Notes: generated by a model from the sequence alone, not told the origin. A stretch of 64,000 bases of DNA from Cyclobacterium lianum (GCF_900143075.1 NZ_FRCY01000002.1:248001-312000); one strand, 5' to 3'. Counted from the stretch's first letter, positions 9,921-20,291 are shown. A program made the numbers and translations.

Positions 9921-10535
9921 ATGAACAGCCCAGAAGACAGGAATTTTAAATCGAATAACAGTCAGCCAGAGGACCGCATCCTCTGGCAAGCCTTCAAAAG
10001 TGGAAACCGGCTGGCATTTTCTACGCTTTACGATTTGCACGTTGATAGCCTATACAGATATGGCTGCAGCATAACGCAGGACAGCCAAATGGTCGAAGAT
10101 GCCATTCAGGATTTATTTGTCTATTTGTGGGATAACAGGCAAAATACCACTGAAGTTGACAATATTAAATTCTATCTTTTCAAGGCACTGCGAAACAACC
10201 TGACGAGGATGATTATGAAAAACTCAGCTTCGTCTGGTCCGGTGATCCGGCAAGGTGAGTATGCAACCAAAGAGAGTTGTATTTTATCTCATATGGAGGA
10301 ACTCGCCCATATTGAAGACACGGAAACGATTGAAATGAGAGTGCGGGAGCTGGTTAACCTATTGAGCGGCAGACAGCGAGAGGTACTCTACCTCCGATTT
10401 TTCCAGGACATGAACTATGAGCAAATTTCCTCGCTGCTGGAAATAGACCTGAAATACACCTATAATATTTATTCCAAAGCAATTTTACAGCTAAAAAGAT
10501 ACCTGGCTGAAGGGTTCAATCTTTTCGTAGATTAG
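9921..10535 (+). CDS. ECF RNA polymerase sigma factor (FecI-like, Bacteroidota SusCD-linked type)
   Basis: This 204-residue sigma-70 family protein has region 2 (about residues 30-95, AFSTLYDLHVDSLYRYG and MVEDAIQDLFVYLWDN) and region 4 (about 140-195, LSGRQREVLYLRFFQDMNYEQI, a helix-turn-helix). It has no sigma region 1 or 3, so it is an ECF sigma factor. The next genes are a FecR anti-sigma factor, a SusC with an N-terminal STN domain, and SusD. By analogy with FecIRA and Bacteroides polysaccharide loci, it should activate the downstream uptake genes when the STN domain signals ligand through FecR. Confidence 0.95.
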   Translation: MNSPEDRNFKSNNSQPEDRILWQAFKSGNRLAFSTLYDLHVDSLYRYGCSITQDSQMVEDAIQDLFVYLWDNRQNTTEVDNIKFYLFKALRNNLTRMIMKNSASSGPVIRQGEYATKESCILSHMEELAHIEDTETIEMRVRELVNLLSGRQREVLYLRFFQDMNYEQISSLLEIDLKYTYNIYSKAILQLKRYLAEGFNLFVD

Positions 10536-10684
10536 CATTATCATTACATAATCTCATTTTTTTGACTATTTATTAACTTGTACAATCCTTTTTTAAAAAA
10601 TAAATAATTTTTATCTCGAATTTCCGCTGATGTAGTGGAAAATCTCCTCGACGCTACTCTTAATACATATATAAGCTGGTGTTA

Positions 10685-11758
10685 ATGAAATACAAGAATT
10701 ACAAAGTTGAAGATTTTGTGCGGGACCCCTGGTTCAGGGCATGGGTCAATGAAACGAATGCGGAGGCAATTTCATTCTGGGAAAAGTGGATAATGAATAA
10801 CCCGAGGGCACAGGACAAAGTCCGGCAAGCCCGCCATATAATACTGGCGTTTTCTGAAATGGAAACTCCCATGCCTGAAGAGCGAAAGGCAGTTATTTGG
10901 AAAGCAATCGAAGCCAGAACTGGCCAGGCTCAAAAACCTGCAAAAGTCAAGGCTCCTATTGAAAAAGGCGATCCTTGGAAAGCCTGGTTGAAGGTAGCGT
11001 TGAGATTAGCCGCCAGCCTACTGATCATCCTTGGATCCTTCTATGTGTTTACTCATGTAAGAAATTCGGTAAACGAAATTCGGTCATCAGAAAACATTGG
11101 TACGACTGTTTTTAACAAGGAAACCGGAGAGAGGGAACGAAAGAAGTTCAAACTTCCGGATGGAAGCCTGGTCTTTTTAAACGCGAGCAGCAAGTTGACG
11201 TACAGACCCGGACCCGATGATAGCACAAGGGAAGTATTTTTATACGGAGAAGCATATTTTGATGTAGAAACAGATGAAGCACGTCCTTTTAAAGTGTTTG
11301 CGAATGGTACAGAAATTACCGCACTAGGCACCGAATTCAATGTTAAAGTGGGTCAATCGGATAGTGCTACGATCGTTTCCCTGGTAGAGGGAAAAGTCGA
11401 AGTGGTCAATCTCGGCTCCGGGAGGACAGAATCGGTATACCTAAGCAGAGGAGAGCGGGCTTTCATTGACCCTGCAGGCCATTCCATGAAAAAATCCAAC
11501 TTCGATATAGAAATGGAATCCATCTGGAAAAGCGGATTGATCAAGTTTCAGGATACGCCCATGCCCACGGTTAAAGCCGTCTTGGAAGAATGGTATGGCG
11601 TAGAAATCACTTTTCAAAACAAGCATAAACCAAACCTCAAAGTCACCGGCCAGTTTGACAATGAATCGCTGAATAATGTATTGCACAGCCTGGGTTATAC
11701 GGCCAGATTCGATTACCAACTGAAAGACGACGAAGTTTACATAAAATTCAAACCCTAA
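10685..11758 (+). CDS. FecR-family anti-sigma factor
   Basis: This 357-residue membrane anti-sigma factor has a cytoplasmic N-terminal part (about 1-100), one membrane helix (about 103-122, LRLAASLLIILGSFYVFTHV), a periplasmic FecR domain (about 140-240, with GSLVFLNASSKLTY and GEAYFDVETDEARPFKV) and a C-terminal DUF4974-type domain (about 285-355) that resembles the secretin/STN fold. It would hold the preceding ECF sigma factor inactive until contacted by the STN domain of SusC. The ATG at 10685 is preferred to a GTG two codons upstream. Confidence 0.95.
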   Translation: MKYKNYKVEDFVRDPWFRAWVNETNAEAISFWEKWIMNNPRAQDKVRQARHIILAFSEMETPMPEERKAVIWKAIEARTGQAQKPAKVKAPIEKGDPWKAWLKVALRLAASLLIILGSFYVFTHVRNSVNEIRSSENIGTTVFNKETGERERKKFKLPDGSLVFLNASSKLTYRPGPDDSTREVFLYGEAYFDVETDEARPFKVFANGTEITALGTEFNVKVGQSDSATIVSLVEGKVEVVNLGSGRTESVYLSRGERAFIDPAGHSMKKSNFDIEMESIWKSGLIKFQDTPMPTVKAVLEEWYGVEITFQNKHKPNLKVTGQFDNESLNNVLHSLGYTARFDYQLKDDEVYIKFKP

Positions 11759-11797
11759 ACCGCCAGATGCCAATGAAATAGACCAAAAAAACCAATA

Positions 11798-11826
11798 CCG
11801 GCAATGCTTGCACATTGCCGGGTTTT
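11798..11826 (+). terminator. Hairpin between fecR and susC (terminator or attenuator)
   Basis: A 9-bp perfect stem, CCGGCAATG (11798-11806) with CATTGCCGG (11813-11821), and a 6-base loop are followed by GTTTTAAA. It could end the sigma/fecR transcript or process or partially terminate a read-through transcript. Confidence 0.6.
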
Positions 11827-11911
11827 AAACTCTCCCCTGAAACGTAAATCGACCAAAATTCTGATTTCAGGGATCAATTAGCATTATGTTTTACCATAAC
11901 TTATCAAAAGT

Positions 11912-14900
11912 ATGAAAAATAAACTTTTACACCAATTGTGGATGTTTACGAAAAATTTTCTGTTTGGATTTCTTATCCAATGCATTGCCTTTACGACTTT
12001 AATGGCGAACGATGGCAATGCTCAATTGAAAGGTATCAACGAGGTTTACGTTGAAGTAGGATTTGAAAAAGCGGCTCTGCGCCAGGTTTTCCGGGTATTG
12101 GAAAGTGAAACAGGTTTTAATTTTGTTTACAGCAACCAGGAATTTGATCAGCAATTGAAGGTAACTGTACCCCCGCAGACACGCAGCCTTTCGGATTTGC
12201 TCACTGCGATAGCCAGACAGACAGGACTTAGCTTCAGGCAGGTAAACAACAATATAAATGTAAAGAAATCTGGCCTTCTCGGGACCCACCCAAAACAGTC
12301 CGGTCCAGAAAAAGACAGATTCGATGTAGTAATTTCCGGAACGGTAAGTTCAGCAGATGACGGCACTACACTACCTGGAGTCAACGTAACGATTAAGGGT
12401 ACCACCACTGGTACCGTCACTGACGTAGATGGAAATTTTATGATACAGGTACCGGAGGGGGATGTGGTGTTGGTATTTAGCTTTGTGGGCTTCGAAAAGC
12501 AGGAAGTGATTGTCGGCAGCCAATCCACTATCAACGTGACCCTGGAGCCAGATGTAACGGCACTAAATGAAGTGATTGTGGTGGGATTTGGAGAGCGTAG
12601 GGTAAAAGACCTGACCGGATCTATCAGCACCGTAGGTGCCTCTACCATAGAAAAAACGAATATGGTTTCGCCCCAATTTGCTTTGCAGGGTAATGCGACG
12701 GGCGTACGGGTCGTTAATGCCAGTGGAGATCCCAATGAAGCCCCAAGAATTTTTGTCAGGGGCATAGGCACCTGGAATGGAGATGCCCAGCCGCTTTACG
12801 TGGTAGATGGTCAGATTTGGGAACCTGCACGGGCCGGAAATGAGGACCTCATAGGAGGGGCCGGCAGAAGTACTCCTCCAAACATTTTTAACCTGATCAA
12901 TCCCAACGATATAGAAAACATCTCCGTATTAAAAGATGCCTCTGCCGCCGCAATTTACGGAAGCAGAGGAGCTAACGGTGTGGTGCTGATTACAACGAAA
13001 AAAGGGCAAAAAGGAGAGCCGGTGATAGCATTCAATACCAATTTTGGAATTCAAAATTCCCCGAGATTTGACATGTTAAACACGGGTCAGTACATTGATA
13101 TAACCCGTGAGATGTATGCCAATAACCTCAATCCGGATGTCTCCATAGAGCAAAACCTTTACGGTAGAAACGACCCAAGTCAGGCGGTCAGACTTACCAG
13201 CTTTAGTCCCCAATTCGATCCGGAGAGTCCTTATTACATCAATGACCTGACCACCTATAACTGGCAAGATGAACTTGTTAGAACAAATGCTCTCAATCAA
13301 TCTTATGACTTCAAAATATCTGGCGCCAATGACCGGATAGATTATTACGTGTCTGCCGGATATCTCGACCAGGAGGGTATTCTCTGGGGAAATGACTACA
13401 AAAGATACACTACTGCCATTAACCTTAATGTCCGGGTAAAGGATTGGTGGAAAGTAGGGGTGAATTTCAAATACACACGGCAAGAGGCCGATTTGAATGA
13501 TAAAGGCAAACTGCCGGATTACGCTGCGGCACCACCCTGGCAGCCACTTCGGGATCCTGGCAACCCCTACGGCTTCGCTCCGGTGATTGACCCGTTTTTG
13601 TTTGGAGATACCTGGCAGCCAAATAAGCTCTATGGCCAGGGGTCCAGACCCAATTATCTGGCAGTAGGAACAATCAATTATGCCGGTTTCGACCTGGATA
13701 GGAAAATGGGACAATTTTATACTGAGTTTACACCGATTCAGGGCCTCAGTCTGCGCGGCAGTATCAACCTGGATTACACCAAACAGGTTCGGTATGGTCT
13801 GGATGCTTTTTCCCGGGTCAATATATTTTTACCCACAGGGATCAATCCCCGGAATGAAGCGCCGAACGCTCCAAACAGCCTGGGAAGTTTTGAAAGCAGG
13901 GGAAACAATATATTTAACTACCAGACAGACTTTACGGCTTCATATGACCGGCTGTTTGGTTCAAAACACAGGTTGACCCTAACTGCAGCCGTTCAGGACC
14001 AAAGGCATTACCTGCATAACCTCAACCTCTCTACCCAGAATCTAAACAATCTGGTAGATAACCCTAAAAAGAACGGGTATGGAAATGACATCAATAACAA
14101 TAGCAGCTTTACCGGATGGGGCCAGCGCTTCTGGTTTGGATTGGTGGGCAGGATGAATTACATCTTCGATTCCAAATATTATCTTGACTTTTCCTACCGT
14201 CGAGACGCGAGCAACGGTTTCGCCAGAGACTACCGATGGGGTAATTTCTATTCCGTCTCCGGAGCGTGGAGACTCAGTGAAGAAGCCTTTATGAGCGACG
14301 TATCATTTATCAACGACCTGAAAATCAGAGGAGGATGGGGAGAAGCAGGTAACGACCAGGCAGCAGTAGGACAATACGCATTCCTGTCTGGGGCCAACCT
14401 GGGGCTATCTTCGTATCGTTGGGGTTCCGGCAGTGGTGACCCGCTGGGCATCTTAAACTTAGGGGGACTGGTGGCAGACTTTCCAAATGCATCGCTCTCC
14501 TGGGAGGTGGTTACCACGTCTACCATTGCAGTAGACGCCCTCCTTTTCAACAACAAAATTAACCTTACTGCTGAATTGTTTAACCGCGCCACGAGTAATA
14601 TCCTGCAAAGGGTAAACCTGCCATTGAGCGTCGGTACCAATAATCCGCTTTTTAATATTGGTAAGCTTGAAAACCGGGGATTGGACCTGTTGGTTGGCTT
14701 TAATGATCAAACCAACGGTTTTAACTACGGTATCTCAGGAAACATTAGTTTCCTGAACAATGAGGTAACCCGGCTGTATCAGGACCAACCTCTTTCGACC
14801 GGATTTGGGCGTGTAGAAGTCGGTAGATCCGTAGGCCATATCTGGGGCTACAAACTAGGTGGAATCTTCCAAAATCAGGAAGAAGTCGACAGCTATTTTG

Positions 14901-15532
14901 CAAATTTCGAAGACGAGATTATTGGAAATGCGGATTTTGTCGCCCCTGGCGACATGTACTTCCTGGATGTGCAGGGCAATCCTACGGATGAGGAAAGGTT
15001 TTACAGCACTACTCCGGATGGAAGAATCAATGCATTCGATCAAACTGAAATCGGAAACACCATTCCCGGCGTTACCTATGGTATCAATTTGAATGCAGGC
15101 TGGAAAGGCTTTGATGTTTCCATGAATTTTTATGGGGAAGGAAAAGTCGATAAAATCAATACTGCAAGGAGAAGATTTGAAAGCATGAGCGGCGCTGGTG
15201 CAACCTATTTTACCACCACACTTGACCGCTGGACAAGCTCCAATACAGATACAGACATGCCCAGAGCAGTTGTAAATGATCCTGCGGGAAATAATCGCCT
15301 CTCTGACCGTTGGGTGGAAAGTGCAGCATTTTTCAGGTTAAACAACTGGCAGGTCGGTTATACTCTTCCTGAATCCTTCCTGGCACTAACAAAAAACAAC
15401 ATCAGATCATTGAGATTTTACCTGGGAGGACAAAACAACCTCTACCTTTTCAGATGGCGGGGAATTGATCCGGTGAACGATGACTTTCCACTCCCCCGAT
15501 CTTTCAACATGGGGCTGAATGCCAGTTTTTAA
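11912..15532 (+). CDS. SusC/RagA-family TonB-dependent outer membrane transporter with STN domain
   Basis: This 1206-residue outer membrane importer starts with a long signal peptide (cleavage near ANDGNA) and an STN/secretin-like signalling domain (about 45-125, LRQVFRVLESETGFNFVYS). A carboxypeptidase-regulatory-like domain follows (about 145-225, VSSADDGTTLPGVNVTIKG). After that come the TonB box region NEVIVVGFGE, the plug (VLKDASAAAIYGSRGANGVV) and a large beta-barrel that ends in an aromatic residue (NASF). The STN domain marks it as a signal-transducing transporter that works with the upstream FecR and ECF sigma. With the following SusD it should import an oligosaccharide released by the downstream glycosidase; the substrate is unknown. 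Confidence 0.96.
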   Translation: MKNKLLHQLWMFTKNFLFGFLIQCIAFTTLMANDGNAQLKGINEVYVEVGFEKAALRQVFRVLESETGFNFVYSNQEFDQQLKVTVPPQTRSLSDLLTAIARQTGLSFRQVNNNINVKKSGLLGTHPKQSGPEKDRFDVVISGTVSSADDGTTLPGVNVTIKGTTTGTVTDVDGNFMIQVPEGDVVLVFSFVGFEKQEVIVGSQSTINVTLEPDVTALNEVIVVGFGERRVKDLTGSISTVGASTIEKTNMVSPQFALQGNATGVRVVNASGDPNEAPRIFVRGIGTWNGDAQPLYVVDGQIWEPARAGNEDLIGGAGRSTPPNIFNLINPNDIENISVLKDASAAAIYGSRGANGVVLITTKKGQKGEPVIAFNTNFGIQNSPRFDMLNTGQYIDITREMYANNLNPDVSIEQNLYGRNDPSQAVRLTSFSPQFDPESPYYINDLTTYNWQDELVRTNALNQSYDFKISGANDRIDYYVSAGYLDQEGILWGNDYKRYTTAINLNVRVKDWWKVGVNFKYTRQEADLNDKGKLPDYAAAPPWQPLRDPGNPYGFAPVIDPFLFGDTWQPNKLYGQGSRPNYLAVGTINYAGFDLDRKMGQFYTEFTPIQGLSLRGSINLDYTKQVRYGLDAFSRVNIFLPTGINPRNEAPNAPNSLGSFESRGNNIFNYQTDFTASYDRLFGSKHRLTLTAAVQDQRHYLHNLNLSTQNLNNLVDNPKKNGYGNDINNNSSFTGWGQRFWFGLVGRMNYIFDSKYYLDFSYRRDASNGFARDYRWGNFYSVSGAWRLSEEAFMSDVSFINDLKIRGGWGEAGNDQAAVGQYAFLSGANLGLSSYRWGSGSGDPLGILNLGGLVADFPNASLSWEVVTTSTIAVDALLFNNKINLTAELFNRATSNILQRVNLPLSVGTNNPLFNIGKLENRGLDLLVGFNDQTNGFNYGISGNISFLNNEVTRLYQDQPLSTGFGRVEVGRSVGHIWGYKLGGIFQNQEEVDSYFANFEDEIIGNADFVAPGDMYFLDVQGNPTDEERFYSTTPDGRINAFDQTEIGNTIPGVTYGINLNAGWKGFDVSMNFYGEGKVDKINTARRRFESMSGAGATYFTTTLDRWTSSNTDTDMPRAVVNDPAGNNRLSDRWVESAAFFRLNNWQVGYTLPESFLALTKNNIRSLRFYLGGQNNLYLFRWRGIDPVNDDFPLPRSFNMGLNASF

Positions 15533-15557
15533 TGGAAACCACTCAAATTCGAAAATC

Positions 15558-17165
15558 ATGAAAAATCTCACAATACAATCGATAAAAGTCAAAAGCTTTT
15601 TCTCCCTATGTCTGGTCGCTGCATGGTTTGTACCTGCAGGATGTAACCCTGACCTTGTTGGAGAGCCGCCCATGGGGAGAACGGAAGAGACCTTTTTTGG
15701 ATCGGCAACAGAGTTCAGAACCAAACTGGTAAGTGTTTATGCCTCATTATACGATCACTACCATTTTGCGGCCAATGGATGGAATGGATGGATTACCGGA
15801 ATCTATTTGCTTCCGGGGGACGATTTGACAGAAAACCTTGCTGCCAGAACCTCCCTGGAATTGTTTGATGGCAGCTTGAATCCCAACAACAACCAAATGA
15901 GCTTCTCCTATCAATCCTGTTATAAGACTGTAGCACGGGCAAATGTTATTCTGGACAAGGTAAGAACGGTAGATATTTCGGCTATGGATAATCCGGAAGA
16001 AATTGCCATGATGGAAGGGGAGGCATTATTTTTAAGAGCGTATGCTTACTTTACACTCTTCAATGTATTCGGCGGAGTGCCCATAATAACGCAGCGTATA
16101 CAATTGGAATCCGAAACGAACACGCCACGTAGCACTCCCAATGAAGTCCTCTCTCAGGTTATTGAAGACGCCCGTGCAGCTATCCCTTTTCTTCCGGAAA
16201 GCTGGCCCGAAAACTATGCCGGCAGGGTTACTAAAAATTCAGCCAGAGGATTATTGGCAAAAGCACTGGTTTTCCGCGCAGATTACAACAGCAATGATCC
16301 TGCTGATTTACAGGATGCGCTTACAGTTTTTGACGGAATCACGGCCGCTCTGACGACTGATTTCATTGACAACTTCAGCGCGTACACAGAAAATAACCGG
16401 GAATCACTGTTTGAAATTCAGGCCGCACAGGCCAGTGCACTAAATAACCTTAACCTGCACAATGATGGTGCCTGGAGGGGGGTTGAAAACCTAAGTGTCT
16501 ACAGGGGATATATGATGGAGTCCGGAGGCAGAGGAGACTTTAATGACGCCTCCTCTACCAAATTTCTTGTCACAGAGAAACTGAGAAATGCCTTTGGAAG
16601 TGATCCGCGTCTCAGCGTTTTTTCAGATCCTGATGATGGTTTCGACGGACGGATTTTTCAAAAATATAATAAGCCGGATGGGGTCAATCACCTCACGCCA
16701 CCACATGGGGGTTCGGCAAACAACGAACGGGTGTTGCGGTATGCAGACCTTAAACTAATTGCTGCAGAGGCGGCATTAAAAAGTGGAGATGTTCCGGCTG
16801 CCATCAACCATATCAATGACATAAGATCAAGGGCTAGAAATTGGGCAGCTGAATCGGGATATGGGGATGGTACTGTGCCGGCCGACTATCCGACTGGCGA
16901 AAGCAGTGTACCTACGGTCATGCAATGGATCATGAATGAGAGATTTGTAGAGCTTGCCGGAGAAGGACAAAGGTGGTGGGACCTCAAAAGATGGCATGCC
17001 TCTGGAGACATGAACCTCACCGGCTGGGATGGCAGTGATGCCAACTTCAGCACCGCCCTCGCCTCCCCAGTACAATTCGATGTCAACAAACACCTGGTAT
17101 TTCCATTACCACAAGCTGAAATTGAGCGAAATTCCGCCATTTCAGAAAATAATCCCGGGTATTAG
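15558..17165 (+). CDS. SusD/RagB-family nutrient-binding outer membrane lipoprotein
   Basis: This 535-residue SusD-like protein is the lid and glycan-binding partner of the preceding SusC. A signal peptide with lipobox VPAGC is followed by the SusD N-terminal TPR-like part (SFSYQSCYKTVARANVILDKV, AMMEGEALFLRAYAYFTLFNVFGG). The typical C-terminal segment is NERFVELAGEGQRWWDLKRW, with HLVFPLPQAEIERN at the end. The ATG at 15558, 25 bases after the susC stop, begins a proper lipoprotein signal and is preferred to an earlier in-frame codon overlapping susC. Confidence 0.95.
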   Translation: MKNLTIQSIKVKSFFSLCLVAAWFVPAGCNPDLVGEPPMGRTEETFFGSATEFRTKLVSVYASLYDHYHFAANGWNGWITGIYLLPGDDLTENLAARTSLELFDGSLNPNNNQMSFSYQSCYKTVARANVILDKVRTVDISAMDNPEEIAMMEGEALFLRAYAYFTLFNVFGGVPIITQRIQLESETNTPRSTPNEVLSQVIEDARAAIPFLPESWPENYAGRVTKNSARGLLAKALVFRADYNSNDPADLQDALTVFDGITAALTTDFIDNFSAYTENNRESLFEIQAAQASALNNLNLHNDGAWRGVENLSVYRGYMMESGGRGDFNDASSTKFLVTEKLRNAFGSDPRLSVFSDPDDGFDGRIFQKYNKPDGVNHLTPPHGGSANNERVLRYADLKLIAAEAALKSGDVPAAINHINDIRSRARNWAAESGYGDGTVPADYPTGESSVPTVMQWIMNERFVELAGEGQRWWDLKRWHASGDMNLTGWDGSDANFSTALASPVQFDVNKHLVFPLPQAEIERNSAISENNPGY

Positions 17166-17301
17166 TGATTGAATTATCTGCGAACTGCGCATTTAAGCTG
17201 CACGGTTCGCAGATATTTAATTTATTTTTGCTTTAAATCACTGAACATGCCGCTTCGGGTTATTGCACGGCGGCTGGCAGCACCAAAAAAACCTAAGCCT
17301 G

Positions 17302-19491
17302 ATGAATCGACCTGTAACTCTATTTTTTATCCTTTACTTCTTTTGCCTGGTCTGCGCCCCGGCTCAGAACGACAAATGGTTTCCTTTTCAACCACATGAC
17401 TATTACAAAACGGACAACCTGAACCTCAGCGATTGGCTGGATGCGCCGGCAGGAAGGCATGGGTTTGTAAAAATGATGGGCAAAGACCTGGAGTTTGAAA
17501 ACGGGCAGACTGTTAAATTCTGGGGAACCAACATCAATGGCAACAAACCTTTTTCTGCCCCCGAAGAGGCGGACAGGTGGAGCAGGTTTTTGGCAAAATA
17601 TGGTCTCAACGCAGTGAGGTTTCACAAATTCACCTGGGAAGCTACTGACGGACAACAATCTACGGAGATTGACCCCGAACAATGGAAAAATTTCGATTAC
17701 TTCAGTTATGCGCTACGTCAGAAAGGCATATACTACGGCTGGTCTCCCATATATGGGCACCGGGTAAAACCTGCTGACAGTGCCCGCCTTCTGGCTTATC
17801 AGGAGATCGTAGAAACGGATTTCCCCTGGTCGCACCTCAATGGATCTACTGCATCATTGGTGAATTTTGCGGAGGATTTACAAGAACTGAATATCGAGCT
17901 GGTCGTCAACATGTTGAATCATAAAAATCCCCATACCGGTCTGCGCTATGCCGATGATCCCGCCCTTGCTTTCGTGGAGTTCCAGAATGAAGACAATATT
18001 TTCTGGGGAGCTATGGAGAAGACGCTGGAACAAACCCCCACCTACAGGGCCTTGCTTTGCCGGAAATTTACTGCCTGGCTAAAGAACAAATATGGTACGC
18101 AGGCAAATTTGAACATGGCCTGGAACGGTGAAGGTCTTTCTGAAGGAGAAAACCTGACCAGGGAAAATATCTATCCCAATCCTAACCACGGTTTTTTTAG
18201 TACGGAATATGAACAGGCAATCACAGAAAAAAGACCAATAAAACAACATGTTCAAGATAAATTGAGCTTCCTTTTCGAAGAGCAGGCCAGGTTTTACCGG
18301 AAATTTCTGGATGCTGTAAGGGCCACCGGTTACAAGGGTACTGTTGTGGCCAGTTGCTGGCAGGCAGGTACCGGACTTTCACATCTATACAACCTGTATG
18401 CCGATTATCAGGTAGGGATGATCGACAGACACAATTACTTTGGAGGGGGCAGTGGGCACAACCTCCGGGCCGGCAAGATGAGTAATGCCTCCATGCTGTC
18501 GCAGATAGGTTCGGGATTATTTGGAACCGGGCTGCAGCAAGTCAGTGACCGTCCTTTTTCGCTGTCTGAATGGATGAGTCTGATTCCGACCGAATGGACT
18601 GCAGAAAGTTCGCCGATTATTGCTGCCTATGGTCTGGGACTTCAGGGTTGGGATGCTTCCTTTAGCTTCGCCGTAGACCAGCCTTCCTATACCCCTACGA
18701 TTCAGACAGCCCCCTGGGGAGGAGTTTACAATGTAACCTCACCCACCCAATTGGCATTATACCCAGCTCTTGCAATGATGATTTACCGCGGGGATATTAT
18801 TGAGGGGGAAACGATCGTAGACCGTAAAGTAAATTTTGACGCTCTTGAGGCAGGACTCAGCTTTTTTGATGAAAGGGTAATTCAGGATCAGGACCGGAAG
18901 GTATTTAAGACTAACTTTCCAACCGAAGCGATGGCGGCGGGAAGGGTCACGTTGACCTTTACGGATGAAGATCTCACAGACGAAATAGGAAATATTGCCG
19001 CCTTTAAACAAGATGGCGGAATTGTTTCAAATACCGGGCAACTGTACTGGACAGAAGAAAATAGGGGCCATTTTACCATCAATAGCGCAGGAACAAAAGG
19101 GCTGGTAGGCTTTGCAAAAAACAAAAAAGTCGATCTGGGCCCATTCAGCATACAAACCGGTAACGAATTTGCGGTAATATTACTGAGCAGCATGGACCCC
19201 GATAAGGGCCTTGAAGAAACGGATAGGATACTTGTCACCACCATGGCCCGGGCAAAAAACACGGGTATGGAATACAACAAAAACAAGACAGAATTGCTTG
19301 ACCCGGGCGAGGCGCCAGTGCTCATTGAGCCTGTAAGTGTGGAGCTCAGCCTTCCAGATAATCGGACCTTCAGCGTGCATGTGCTTGACCATACCGGCAA
19401 CAGAACGGGCAAAACACTAACTACCGGTGGTAATCGTATCCGGATCAATGGAGGGGAGACCAGGGCAATATATTACGAAATTGAGTTTTGA
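17302..19491 (+). CDS. Secreted glycoside hydrolase, clan GH-A-like TIM barrel (family uncertain)
   Basis: This 729-residue secreted enzyme has a signal peptide (FFILYFFCLVCAPAQ) and a cellulase/beta-galactosidase-like barrel: ENGQTVKFWGTNINGNKPF, YGLNAVRFHKF, FVEFQNEDNIFWG (Asn-Glu acid/base pattern of clan GH-A) and FSLSEWMSLIPTEW (candidate nucleophile Glu). The last 200 or so residues look like beta-sandwich material. It follows susCD in the same direction and is probably the surface or periplasmic enzyme of that locus. I cannot name the GH family or substrate with confidence. The ATG at 17302 is chosen over a TTG 13 codons upstream because it begins the signal peptide. Confidence 0.85.
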   Translation: MNRPVTLFFILYFFCLVCAPAQNDKWFPFQPHDYYKTDNLNLSDWLDAPAGRHGFVKMMGKDLEFENGQTVKFWGTNINGNKPFSAPEEADRWSRFLAKYGLNAVRFHKFTWEATDGQQSTEIDPEQWKNFDYFSYALRQKGIYYGWSPIYGHRVKPADSARLLAYQEIVETDFPWSHLNGSTASLVNFAEDLQELNIELVVNMLNHKNPHTGLRYADDPALAFVEFQNEDNIFWGAMEKTLEQTPTYRALLCRKFTAWLKNKYGTQANLNMAWNGEGLSEGENLTRENIYPNPNHGFFSTEYEQAITEKRPIKQHVQDKLSFLFEEQARFYRKFLDAVRATGYKGTVVASCWQAGTGLSHLYNLYADYQVGMIDRHNYFGGGSGHNLRAGKMSNASMLSQIGSGLFGTGLQQVSDRPFSLSEWMSLIPTEWTAESSPIIAAYGLGLQGWDASFSFAVDQPSYTPTIQTAPWGGVYNVTSPTQLALYPALAMMIYRGDIIEGETIVDRKVNFDALEAGLSFFDERVIQDQDRKVFKTNFPTEAMAAGRVTLTFTDEDLTDEIGNIAAFKQDGGIVSNTGQLYWTEENRGHFTINSAGTKGLVGFAKNKKVDLGPFSIQTGNEFAVILLSSMDPDKGLEETDRILVTTMARAKNTGMEYNKNKTELLDPGEAPVLIEPVSVELSLPDNRTFSVHVLDHTGNRTGKTLTTGGNRIRINGGETRAIYYEIEF

Positions 19492-19803
19492 CCGGACCGA
19501 TTCAGCAATTGCCTACCGAAAAAGATCAGTATATGGTAAAAAGATCTGCAATTTTTCTTCCATACATGATCCGGTGCCTAAAGTCCGGATTAAACATCAT
19601 TTGATAAAAAAACCGGTATTGTGGGATAGTACTGCGCAACTGCCGGACCACATCGGTTGCTGATTTGGGTTTTGGCTGTACCTTCCATCATCCCATTCCT
19701 ACGGATTGTGCGGAAAAGGTATTTTCTGGTGAATTCATACTTCAGCAGATCCTGTCGGGGAGCAGATAGAAAAATAAAGCCATTTGCCGAATAGCGGCTC
19801 ATT
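19492..19803. other. Intergenic region with no convincing gene
   Basis: This lies between the glycosidase and the small minus-strand charged gene. A 70-codon minus-strand frame (19590-19802) starts just after the stop of that small gene, but its sequence has no signal, domain or composition that argues for a real protein. Confidence 0.5.
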
Positions 19804-20025
19804 TTATTTTTTTGACCTTTCCAGCGTTTTTCTTCTGTATTCCTCGTCCGTATGGTAGCGGTTTCTGGCTCTTTCAAGGGTCTTGGCCCGATACTCCGGG
19901 TCTTCCTGGTAACGCTGCCGGTAGGTAGCCCTGGCCTTTTCCCTGAAGGCAGTATCCTGCCGGTAACGTTCCTTGTGCTTTTTCAGAATTTTCTCCCTGT
20001 TTTTTTCATAATAACTCTTTTCCAT
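19804..20025 (-). CDS. Small highly charged repeat protein
   Basis: This 73-residue protein is almost entirely Lys, Arg, Glu, Tyr and Gln. It is built of about three and a half imperfect repeats of 18 residues, each with the form RxKxxERxRxRYxxDxEY (REKARATYRQRYQEDPEY, RAKTLERARNRYHTDEEY, RRKTLERSKK). It is predicted to be a long amphipathic or charged helix. I do not recognise a named family. Similar basic repeats (NREKI-type) occur next to HNH endonucleases in phages and bacteria, and here an HNH gene lies upstream on the same strand, 266 bases away. The strong periodicity supports real coding. Confidence 0.55.
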   Translation of the reverse strand: MEKSYYEKNREKILKKHKERYRQDTAFREKARATYRQRYQEDPEYRAKTLERARNRYHTDEEYRRKTLERSKK

Positions 20026-20291
20026 AGATTTTTAATGTAGCAGATAATGATTCGACATGAAACCAGGTTTTGAAAACTATTCTTTTCTAATTTCCGAAAA
20101 TAAAAATATAAAATCAAGTTAAACTAAAATATTTTTCGTTGAACTGAACTGCATTGAAAATCAGAGATAGCCGACCGTAATGCTTGCATACGGCAGGCAA
20201 TACGCCTGTTCGCTGATCATTGCCTGACGATTTCCATCCACCCCTGTTCCTATGCGTCCTTTTCGAGAGAAAAGGAAATATTGCAGGTAAA

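Noticed and set aside
19590-19802. 70-codon minus-strand frame directly after the charged repeat gene
   Set aside because: The TAAAATG junction is attractive, but the sequence is not protein-like. It shows no repeat, signal or known motif.
20194-20226. Hairpin CAGGCAAT/ATTGCCTG downstream of the HNH gene
   Set aside because: The loop is 17 bases and there is no T run. It is not convincing as a terminator.
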